A stretch of DNA of 25,543 nt from a virus, in IMG/VR virus record IMGVR_UViG_3300032278_000107, positions 1 to 25,543 of that record; one strand, written 5' to 3'. The translations under genes and the position numbers were made by a program. This document shows positions 18,823 through 25,543 of the stretch, in pieces (position 1 is the stretch's first letter; every line of letters starts with the position of its first letter). The notes under the pieces are model-generated. The model was not told the DNA's origin, searched no databases, and worked only from the letters and a program-made list of their open reading frames with translations.

Positions 18823-20032
18823 TGATAATTATATAATATCCTGCCCCTCTTGCGGAAGTGGGGATTTAATAAGAAACGGGAAGAACGATTCTTCGAGTCC
18901 GAAGGATAAGTGGAAATGCAAAAAATGCGCCTACAGGACAGTGTCCCCTGTTATTGGTGAACCAGAGATTATAAAAGAAGGTGTCAAACTTGCCAAACAA
19001 AAACAGGCGCACCAAGATACAAATCGAATTGAAAGAAAAACATTCCGTGAATACGCTAGACTAGATAATGCGGTTAGCGTTTTTAGCGAAAGACTCTTAG
19101 AGGTTCTCAGGGAGAACAAACTACACAAAGTTATAAAGAGTCATCCTAAAAAAGGCAAGGCGGTTGGAGTGGTTCACCTATCAGATTTGCATTTTAACGA
19201 GCTGGTTGATCTCCCTAATAATAGATACGACTTTGATATAGCCTCAAAGCGTATAAAACAGCATGTAGATGCCGCTAAAACTTATTTTTCAACACAAGAT
19301 ATATCTAATGTAATTCTCGCCCTTACAGGCGATTTAATAAATTCAGACAGAAGGCTTGATGAACTTCTATCTAACGCTACAAACAGATCACAGGCGGTTT
19401 TTATAGCTGTGGATATACTCCAGCAAGCAGTAATTGATTTGAATAAAGATTTTAATATGACAGTAGCTTGCGTTTCTGGTAATGAGGCAAGGATACATAA
19501 AGAATATGGCTGGGTTGATGCGATGGCTACAAACAACTATGACTTTACCATATTTAATATGTTAAGAGCACTGTTTATGGGAAGCGAGGTAAACTTTGTT
19601 GCAGATGATCCAATGGAACTGGTATTAAATGTTGCAGGGCAAAATCTCCTACTTCTACATGGACACGGATCAATAACCACACGCCATGAATCTTCTATCA
19701 ATCAAATCAAAGGTAGATATGCTAATAGGGGAATAAATATTGACTATGTAATTAGTGGGCATATACATTCTGCTAGAATAGGAGATGGTTACGCAAGGAG
19801 TTCATCGCTTGTTGGGGCAAACGATTATTCAGAAAAAGCTTTAAATTTGTCTGGTAGGGCAAGCCAGAATCTTTATATTTTTTATGAGAGTGGAAACAGA
19901 GACGGAATAAAAGTGGATTTACAAAACGTGAACAACAAAGGATACGATATTCATAAGAGCCTTGAGGCTTATAATCCTAAATCTCTTGATAAACTAATTC
20001 CAAAGACAACAATACTTGAGATTAAAATATAA
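18806..20032 (+). CDS. Zinc-ribbon metallophosphoesterase (calcineurin-like; recombination/repair)
   Basis: A 408-residue protein. Residues 1-46 form a zinc ribbon (C13/C16, C38/C41). The metallophosphoesterase core has D127-L-H129 in HLSDLHFN, D176 in GDLI, N226 in GNEAR, H285-G-H287 in LHGHG and H319-I-H321 in SGHIHSA, matching the five metal-binding motifs of the calcineurin/Mre11/SbcD superfamily. The usual GNH motif is GNE here: the histidine often used as general acid is replaced by E227. It overlaps the NinG-like gene by 17 bases and lacks a strong ribosome site. Context suggests DNA end processing with the recombination genes, but a different phosphodiester substrate cannot be excluded. 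Confidence 0.75.
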   Translation: MITYNDDNYIISCPSCGSGDLIRNGKNDSSSPKDKWKCKKCAYRTVSPVIGEPEIIKEGVKLAKQKQAHQDTNRIERKTFREYARLDNAVSVFSERLLEVLRENKLHKVIKSHPKKGKAVGVVHLSDLHFNELVDLPNNRYDFDIASKRIKQHVDAAKTYFSTQDISNVILALTGDLINSDRRLDELLSNATNRSQAVFIAVDILQQAVIDLNKDFNMTVACVSGNEARIHKEYGWVDAMATNNYDFTIFNMLRALFMGSEVNFVADDPMELVLNVAGQNLLLLHGHGSITTRHESSINQIKGRYANRGINIDYVISGHIHSARIGDGYARSSSLVGANDYSEKALNLSGRASQNLYIFYESGNRDGIKVDLQNVNNKGYDIHKSLEAYNPKSLDKLIPKTTILEIKI

Positions 20033-20190
20033 TGTCTGAGAGAAGGATAGCCCTCATACTGGATTATGAGGAATACGATACGGTTAAAAGCGCACTTAAA
20101 AGGTATACTAGCTACGAGGCCGATGGTAAGGCAGAGAAAATATTGAGTGAAGTAGAAGAAGTAAAAAAAGCGGGCGGGGGAGTTTCATGA
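20032..20190 (+). CDS. 52-aa protein overlapping a large hairpin (unknown)
   Basis: The ATG overlaps the previous TAA (TAATG). The product has a strand/helix pattern (RRIALILDYEEYDTVKSALK) and a charged helix (ADGKAEKILSEVEEVKKAGG) ending in GGGVS, whose Gly codons form the left arm of the hairpin at 20172-20229. It could be a small regulatory protein; unrecognised. The unusual Gly-rich end encodes the RNA stem as well as protein. Confidence 0.55.
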   Translation: MSERRIALILDYEEYDTVKSALKRYTSYEADGKAEKILSEVEEVKKAGGGVS

Positions 20191-20229
20191 TTCATACCCA
20201 TTTGAATCATCCTCCTTACTTCTCCGCCC
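20172..20229 (+). other. Long two-part hairpin before the SSB-tail gene
   Basis: GGGCGGGGGAG (20172-20182) pairs with CTTCTCCGCCC (20219-20229) as an 11-bp helix with two G-T wobbles; inside, ATGATTC (20187-20193) pairs with GAATCAT (20204-20210) around a ten-base loop. It covers the end of the 52-aa gene and ends ten bases before AAGGAG of the next gene. No T-run follows, so it is not a standard terminator. It may time or protect the mRNA. Confidence 0.6.
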
Positions 20230-20247
20230 TCTACATAAGGAGTAAAA

Positions 20248-20472
20248 ATGTACGAACATAAAGAAAACTCAGGTTCAATCTTTAAAAACGATAAAGAGGG
20301 TAATGAAAAACGACCTGACCTAACAGGAACTGCCAACGTGGGCGGTGTAGTATATGATGTTGCTAGCTGGGACAATACAACAATGGATGGAAAGCAATAC
20401 TATTCTTTAAAATTTACCCCAAAATCAGAAAGAGAATCAGGGTACGGAGGTACGGATGATCAACCGTTTTGA
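20248..20472 (+). CDS. Small protein with SSB-like acidic tail
   Basis: A 74-residue protein with AAGGAG five bases before its ATG. It matches a common small phage protein pattern, with ENSGSIFKNDK, PDLTG, VGGVVYDVASW and YYSLKFTP strands giving a compact beta domain. The end is Gly-rich then acidic with a terminal Phe (ESGYGGTDDQPF), nearly the DDxPF tip by which bacterial SSB proteins recruit DNA-repair partners. That tail, next to recombination genes, suggests a single-strand DNA or SSB-mimic role. The beta core itself is not a confident OB fold. The next gene's TTG overlaps its stop. Confidence 0.55.
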   Translation: MYEHKENSGSIFKNDKEGNEKRPDLTGTANVGGVVYDVASWDNTTMDGKQYYSLKFTPKSERESGYGGTDDQPF

Positions 20473-20774
20473 CAGACGAAGCATACGCAATACGCCAAAG
20501 AAATAGGTTTTTTAAACAAAATCCTAAAAGCGGTAGGTCTATAAAGTGGTTTGTGGACAACGCAAGAATAAGTACGCCTTGCGACTTCAACGATTACAAG
20601 CTTGATTCACACTACGCAGATAGGTTTATAAAACGCTGTCCTGTATGTTGTGCTTGTTGGCAGTATAAGGTAGCCTTCACCAAAAGCATACCAATTTATT
20701 ATGAAGATTTCCCCTCTTTAGGGAAAGAAGAAAGTGTTTGTCCCCGCTGTTCTACCAGTGCTCGACAAAACTAA
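20469..20774 (+). CDS. Zinc-ribbon protein at the end of the early operon (unknown)
   Basis: A 101-residue protein read from a TTG that overlaps the previous stop (TTGA); GGAGG lies about 20 bases back and may instead serve a short frame at 20456. C57xxC60 (RCPVCC) and C91xxC94 (VCPRCST), 30 residues apart, make a zinc ribbon; the N-terminus is basic (IRQRNRFFKQNPKSGRSIKW). Its end overlaps the stop of the convergent tail gene by 23 bases. Function unknown. Confidence 0.6.
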   Translation: MTDEAYAIRQRNRFFKQNPKSGRSIKWFVDNARISTPCDFNDYKLDSHYADRFIKRCPVCCACWQYKVAFTKSIPIYYEDFPSLGKEESVCPRCSTSARQN

Positions 20775-21777
20775 AAGACGAGTTCCATGTGTTTGGGGTG
20801 ACTTGAGTAGATTCTATATTGCCACTAGCAAGCCTGTATAATCCAAATCCAGACTCTGCTCCCGCCCCAGCGGAAGAACCATTATTTGTAAACAAAAACG
20901 GTTGATGTTCTCCGAGAGCCTTATTGTAAAATTGCGAATATAAATCTGCTCCATCAATTACATCACCAGCCGCTCCACGCATGTTTGACATAAATAAATC
21001 AGTGTCATTTATATAGCTGAAGTCCATGTTCCATCTACGTCTACCCATGTGTCTCGATATTTCATACGACGCTGTTTCTGATTGATACGTTGCTATAATC
21101 CACGGGTTTGTAACCGCCCAAGGTGGAGACCCTAAGTATGATGCAGAAGAAAAAGACTGCCCTCCAGCAGATGTTAATATTTTAGATCCTTCATAATCTA
21201 CGGAAAACTTCAGGTTGGCGTTTGGAGAATGTGGGAAATCTATGTATTCGCCCAATAACACGTTTCCTATTTTTACGGGATAAGAGAAATTTGTACTAAC
21301 AGGATTAATTATTAACCTATAGAACCGATTGTTTGCAGTTGGCTCAGGCCACGTTATTAAGCTCCATCCATTATAACCTGGCTTAATATAACCACCCTCG
21401 TATGTAGCGTTGACTATTTCTGTTTCAGTATCATCTGTTATGGAATTTACGTTGGAATTAAAAGCACTAACACTACATGATGCCAACGAAAACTTAGCAC
21501 CAGCATAGTTTAGGTTATGCCCCAATATAGCCAGGAAGTTTGCCTCGCTATTAGTACCAGAACTAAAACCAGTGTCAATAATAATTGTTATAGGATGAGA
21601 ATTTGTTGCCCAAGTCACAAAATTCGTTGGTCTCATATCAAACAAATCGCCTAAAGAGCCAGACGTAGGTTGTGGGTCTGCTAAATCGTGATCACCTATG
21701 ACTCTCCACCCCGTTACCAAGTCGTGAGTGACCCTGTCCATGTATGCTCTTGGAATACCTGATCTGTTATAACTCAT
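20752..21777 (-). CDS. Tail structural protein (unknown fold, beta-rich)
   Basis: A 341-residue protein with AGGAG before its ATG. It is Ser/Thr/Asn/Gly- and aromatic-rich, mostly beta (FVTWATNSHPITIIIDTGF, NNRFYRLIINPVSTNFSYPV), with a C-terminal RRRWNMDFSYINDTDLF segment like those of distal-tail or fibre-associated proteins. It follows the tail hub gene by 16 bases, so it is a tail-tip component (distal tail or hub-associated). No enzyme motif is seen. It is the last gene of the leftward tail operon and runs into the early operon's end. Confidence 0.65.
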   Translation of the reverse strand: MSYNRSGIPRAYMDRVTHDLVTGWRVIGDHDLADPQPTSGSLGDLFDMRPTNFVTWATNSHPITIIIDTGFSSGTNSEANFLAILGHNLNYAGAKFSLASCSVSAFNSNVNSITDDTETEIVNATYEGGYIKPGYNGWSLITWPEPTANNRFYRLIINPVSTNFSYPVKIGNVLLGEYIDFPHSPNANLKFSVDYEGSKILTSAGGQSFSSASYLGSPPWAVTNPWIIATYQSETASYEISRHMGRRRWNMDFSYINDTDLFMSNMRGAAGDVIDGADLYSQFYNKALGEHQPFLFTNNGSSAGAGAESGFGLYRLASGNIESTQVTPNTWNSSFSFVEHW

Positions 21778-21792
21778 TTTATGCTCCTGCTT

Positions 21793-24147
21793 TTATCCTA
21801 CTTGTACTGCTGTAATATTACAACCAAACGGCAATTTACTAATATCGGTAATTAGATAATAATCGTCTGCCGCCATTGCCGTTCCATATATTTTTATTTT
21901 ACTGTCCCAGTTCACAAACGATACAACGTCACCCAATTCCAAATTATTATAATGTGGACGAAGACACTTTATCTCTAAAACAGGCTTCTGCCCTTGAAAT
22001 AATATTCTATACCCTTCCGCAAGAGCGTTTGCGGTGTCGTCATCTAAAATTCCAAAACCATCATAGCTTAGCTTCCCCGTGTGGTTTGGGTCAGTAAGTT
22101 CACTAACAAAACCCTGTACATCCGTTGCTTCTTTTGTAAATGTTTCGTTAAGATAGTCGTAAGCATATTTCACAGTAACATCATTTTTTATTTGACTTGT
22201 CGTCGTTTTAGAAACGCCGTTTAATACTATTTCTTGATAATCAATTACTTTATCTGCTGAAGTATACCCTGCTCCTCTTCGGAGTGTCTTTATTTTGAAC
22301 TTTCCATCACCACCTATAAAAACATAAGAGAAGCACTGAGCCGCAATCCTCTGTATTAGCTCTCTTGAATCCATAAACTTATAGTGGCTAAAGGCAAATT
22401 TTATTTTTATTGTAGAAATGTCAAATGCGTTGGCTATATGACCATCGGTTGTGTTGCCAGCTTCATCAAACGAATCATAGTCTATTGCGCTGGAAGAAAG
22501 GCCCAGTTCAGACCTTAATATATTCTCAATTATATATACAGGGTTTTCAATTAAACCCCCACTATTATAACCATTGTTTCTAGAATCTTGATCTACCCAA
22601 CTACCAAATTCCCTTCCCTTACCAGAATAATATAAATATTGAAAACTTTCACCCGTTTGACCAGAAACAACCTCTGTGTTAACTATCTTATAACCACCTG
22701 GATCGTTGCGCTCACCAGTATATACAACCTCCTGTTTAACTATCGGCTTACCAACCATTACTTTAGGTATAACCTCAATTTGTACGCCAAGCTGTGAAAC
22801 GGTATGCCCTGACGTTCCGCTGTCTATTTTACGATGCGCAATTGTAAGTATATGGTCTTGAAATGATAACGTCTGTTGTTCGTCATCATCAAAATCATTC
22901 CCAGAAATCGCTCTCTTAAAAAAACCAGTACCTTCTGTACCGCCACCCAATCCGCCATCCAAACCAGGGGACTGAACCTCCATCATCCCTTCCTCTGATC
23001 CACCTGTCTCATAAATGTTTGTCTTATACACCAAAACATGCATATTAGAATCGCTTATCATTCTCCCAACTTCTTTCATTTCTGGAAACCTGAAATAACA
23101 GAATCTCTCTGTAGGGTATGTGGCTCCAAATTCTGCTGTCGTATCAAATTCCCCATCAGAATCAATTGATCTGTCGCAAACATTTGAGAAATGCCCAGTG
23201 GTTATAACGTCCTCCGATGTTATGCTACGAAGATTCAAATATGCAAAATAACTATGACCAGACACATAAAGAACATTGTGACCATCTTCTGTTGGCGCAT
23301 AGCTGTTTCCCAACGAACCAACAGCAACTTTTGCATTTAGCTTGTTACACTGTAAGTATTCGCCCTCTGCGCCCAGATAAACGGCATCAGCATTTAAACT
23401 GTTTAATACAGTTAGGTTGTGGCTTGATCCATAAGGCTGATCTGAGTCTGGCAATGATTTTCTAAACCCATTTTCATCTTCCTCATCTATGACCACTGCG
23501 GGGAAATGACCCTTTCTAAAGTGATAATAGAAGTCACCGTACGAACCTTCATCGGGAGAATCTGATAGGGCGTTATCGAAGTCGCCATAACTCATAGGAA
23601 CTGGTGATCCTATATTAGTTTTTGGTGCTCTAGGATATGTAGCCACATCAACAGAGTGAAATGGGACTTTTTTATGAAGCCTAGATGAATTGTCTAGGAG
23701 GGTGAGGGTTATTTTTTCAGTATCATAGTTGTGGTCTCCAGCTATGACTCCAGAACCAATCATATTGTCTGAATCGTCAAACGTAGCCGTGCCTTTGGTA
23801 CACTGAAACAATTCCCATTTGCGATGAGCATAGTTCACCTCCGAAGACAAGTCAGAAAACCTAACACGACCTGTATCCGCTATGTTTCTTATACTTTCCT
23901 CTGTGTTTATAAGAGTGACAGACATGTTAGCCTGAGTCACTTGGAACTTGTAAAAATCTAAAGATTGGGTTAGAGAACCCCAGGAAGAAACAATCCCGTG
24001 ATATACGTCGCTCCCGTTTACTCTGTGCTGATCACTTACCCCAGTAAACTCACTTGAGCTCTCGTCCTTATAATATAATTTAAGAACCCAAAATGATACG
24101 TCTTGGTTTTTTAGTGAGGCATCAAGGCTATTGTCAAAGTCAAGCAT
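21793..24147 (-). CDS. Tail hub / central tail tip protein
   Basis: A 784-residue protein, large and Ser/Asp/Gly-rich with long beta segments, directly downstream of the tape measure in the usual order tape measure - hub - distal proteins. The C-terminal third has IQRIAAQCFSYVFIGGDGKF, KIKTLRRGAGYT and DYQEIVLNGVSKTTTSQIKN; such patterns (host-independent baseplate-hub strands with a conserved FIGGDGKFKI-like turn) occur in siphovirus tail tip hub proteins. It overlaps the tape measure by eight bases and has a weak ribosome site, so coupling is likely. Hub assignment is by size, order and composition; no lysozyme or peptidase domain is visible. Confidence 0.65.
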   Translation of the reverse strand: MLDFDNSLDASLKNQDVSFWVLKLYYKDESSSEFTGVSDQHRVNGSDVYHGIVSSWGSLTQSLDFYKFQVTQANMSVTLINTEESIRNIADTGRVRFSDLSSEVNYAHRKWELFQCTKGTATFDDSDNMIGSGVIAGDHNYDTEKITLTLLDNSSRLHKKVPFHSVDVATYPRAPKTNIGSPVPMSYGDFDNALSDSPDEGSYGDFYYHFRKGHFPAVVIDEEDENGFRKSLPDSDQPYGSSHNLTVLNSLNADAVYLGAEGEYLQCNKLNAKVAVGSLGNSYAPTEDGHNVLYVSGHSYFAYLNLRSITSEDVITTGHFSNVCDRSIDSDGEFDTTAEFGATYPTERFCYFRFPEMKEVGRMISDSNMHVLVYKTNIYETGGSEEGMMEVQSPGLDGGLGGGTEGTGFFKRAISGNDFDDDEQQTLSFQDHILTIAHRKIDSGTSGHTVSQLGVQIEVIPKVMVGKPIVKQEVVYTGERNDPGGYKIVNTEVVSGQTGESFQYLYYSGKGREFGSWVDQDSRNNGYNSGGLIENPVYIIENILRSELGLSSSAIDYDSFDEAGNTTDGHIANAFDISTIKIKFAFSHYKFMDSRELIQRIAAQCFSYVFIGGDGKFKIKTLRRGAGYTSADKVIDYQEIVLNGVSKTTTSQIKNDVTVKYAYDYLNETFTKEATDVQGFVSELTDPNHTGKLSYDGFGILDDDTANALAEGYRILFQGQKPVLEIKCLRPHYNNLELGDVVSFVNWDSKIKIYGTAMAADDYYLITDISKLPFGCNITAVQVG

Positions 24148-25543
24148 TTAACTTTGTGCCTGTTCCAGTTGCCCTGTTTAGGGCTGGAATAAGTTCGTTT
24201 CTAATATAATCTTCCTGCACTACTCCGCCTGAAATGTTGATATTAATTGACGATCCTTGGCTGTTTTGTTGTCCTCCACCAGAAAGAGGCGTTATATTAA
24301 CATGTTCAGGGCCAGCCTCACCAGCGACTATCATTGTAGGGCTTGTAACTACTTCGTTCATGCCGTGCTCCGCAAACTTAATGCTTCTAATTGCGGCTTT
24401 AGCTATTTCAAGGCTTGCAAGTGCGGCCAGAACTCCAGGCCCACCTAAACCAGGAATCCAAGCAAATGTAAGAGCCTTATTCAGTGCTCCTGTAGCAAGA
24501 ATCGCTTGTTGCATCATTTGCATAACCTGAAGCATAAACCCTTTTAAGGCTTCACCTGGCCCCAGGCTAGGGTCGAAGGCTTGGTTCAATGCTTTCGACA
24601 CCGCACCGCCCATCTCTATCGCCCTTCCTTCTAATACGGCAATCTTACTATTTAAATTTTCTAATACGACAATCTTTTGTTCATCACTTATGGCATTTTC
24701 TTTATCGTTTTCTACCTTTTCCTTCTGAGCTAAAAGCGCATCTATTTGCCCCTGCTTTGTTTGAGCGTACATGCCGACGAGCTCTTTGTTTATTTTATCT
24801 TGCGCCTTCATCGCATCAGATGCATCGTCGGTTGCTACTTTTAATTTGACGTACTCTTTAATAAGAGCTTTCAGTCCTTCGGGCAAATTATCTAAAGACA
24901 GTCCAAGAGTATCAGCCGCCCTTATCATTTCTATTGTAGCTAGAGTAGCCTCTGATTCACCCAGCTTCTTCTGTTCTTGAATATCAACCATCTTCTGATA
25001 TTTTTTTACCAGTTTTTCTAATTGATCTGCTTGATAACCCTCTTGAGTAGCTAGTGCCGCCGCAAGCTCATCCTTAAGTGCTTGTATTACTGCTTTCTTT
25101 AAAGCAATTAAACCCTCTTGGCTTTTCTTTGATGATTTCCAGCCCTTAGCCTTTTGTTCTTCAATGAACACGAGCATTTTCAACTGAGTCTTAAGGATCT
25201 CCTCATGCTTTGCAATTTTTTCCCTTAGAGTATCAACGGAATCGCCTTGGTTTTGTATTTCTTCTATTAGCCTTTTAATATTAGCGGTCTGATCTCTTAT
25301 TACTTGATTCTGTTTCTTCTCTGCTTCAGTTAACCCTTCTGTTTTGTCGAACCATTTTTGCTTGGCATATATAATGCCCTCTACTGCGACGATAAACAGC
25401 AACATCCACTTGTTTTTCGTCATCACCCCATTCAATAATTGCATGGCCCTCCGCAAGTTCTTTACACTAAGGGCGGCCCTATTGAAATAAAGAGCCAGAA
25501 TAGCTACAGCACCACCATAGACTATTAATCTATCTGTGTTGGA
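24140..25543 (-). CDS. Tape measure protein, C-terminal part (cut by window edge)
   Basis: The frame is open to the right edge (at least 467 residues); the TTG at 25454-25456 is internal, since the upstream 29 codons stay open. Two hydrophobic segments occur (LIVYGGAVAILALYF near the edge and WMLLFIVAVEGIIYA at about 25380-25410), then long Lys/Glu/Gln-rich coiled coil (LIEEIQNQGDSVDTLREKIA and more), a Gly/Pro hydrophobic stretch (AFAWIPGLGGPGVLAALASL-like) and a basic/acidic end with QNSQGSSININISGGVV. Length sets tail length, and the hydrophobic parts may enter the host membrane. It starts the tail operon seen here; chaperone genes upstream are outside the window. Confidence 0.75.
   Translation of the reverse strand, partial: SNTDRLIVYGGAVAILALYFNRAALSVKNLRRAMQLLNGVMTKNKWMLLFIVAVEGIIYAKQKWFDKTEGLTEAEKKQNQVIRDQTANIKRLIEEIQNQGDSVDTLREKIAKHEEILKTQLKMLVFIEEQKAKGWKSSKKSQEGLIALKKAVIQALKDELAAALATQEGYQADQLEKLVKKYQKMVDIQEQKKLGESEATLATIEMIRAADTLGLSLDNLPEGLKALIKEYVKLKVATDDASDAMKAQDKINKELVGMYAQTKQGQIDALLAQKEKVENDKENAISDEQKIVVLENLNSKIAVLEGRAIEMGGAVSKALNQAFDPSLGPGEALKGFMLQVMQMMQQAILATGALNKALTFAWIPGLGGPGVLAALASLEIAKAAIRSIKFAEHGMNEVVTSPTMIVAGEAGPEHVNITPLSGGGQQNSQGSSININISGGVVQEDYIRNELIPALNRATGTGTKLNA

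Noticed and set aside
20456-20506. Short frame starting MINRFDRR after GGAGG, before the 101-aa zinc-ribbon gene
   Set aside because: Only 16 residues and inside the overlap; it may just be chance near a ribosome site that serves no longer gene.
1-25543. CRISPR array, insertion sequence or tRNA genes
   Set aside because: No regularly spaced repeats with spacers, no transposase or terminal inverted repeats, and no T-loop/anticodon pattern were seen on either strand.

Overview
The window is part of the genome of a tailed double-stranded DNA bacteriophage. It carries a large terminase, a portal, an HK97-type capsid with scaffold, a tape-measure protein, a tail hub and a fibre. Long-tailed (siphovirus-like) morphology is inferred from the tape measure together with the hub-like protein and the absence of visible sheath genes. 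A bacterial host is implied by clear Shine-Dalgarno sequences, ATGA/TAATG overlaps between genes and a classic intrinsic terminator at 8928-8966. The DNA is A+T-rich. The host cannot be named from this sequence.

Layout. (1) 1-2704, minus strand: scaffold, major capsid protein, two small proteins and a fibre-like protein cut by the left edge. (2) 2809-6810, plus strand: large terminase, portal, two small proteins, an HK97-gp10/Mu-gpG-like protein and a Mu-F-like minor head protein. The small terminase (6820-7491) faces them on the minus strand. (3) 7492-8041: 550 bases without a gene, full of short repeats and dyads, a candidate control region or replication origin. (4) 8042-12978, plus strand: an accessory block whose core is a zinc-ribbon/amidoligase fusion followed by a class II glutamine amidotransferase and small Cys-rich proteins. 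(5) 13152-20774, plus strand: a tightly overlapping early block of regulators (RHH-like, XRE, winged helix, excisionase-like), many small proteins and a recombination set (annealing-protein candidate, PD-(D/E)XK-like nuclease, NinG-like protein, zinc-ribbon phosphoesterase, a small protein with an SSB-like tail). (6) 20752-25543, minus strand: tail protein, tail hub and a tape measure cut by the right edge. Both ends are minus-strand structural genes, so on a circular or permuted genome they could be one continuous late operon.

The most interesting parts are the amidoligase/glutaminase pair, which looks like an uncharacterised amide-forming modification pathway; three intergenic regions with long RNA-like helices (15170-15344, 16249-16331, 20172-20229), the second covering the ribosome binding site of a winged-helix gene; and a set of recurring dyad operators (a perfect 28-bp dyad at 13044-13071 with half-sites elsewhere, and TGAC/GTCA dyads in two separate regulatory regions). 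No integrase, DNA polymerase, helicase, primase, lysis gene, tRNA or CRISPR array was recognised.
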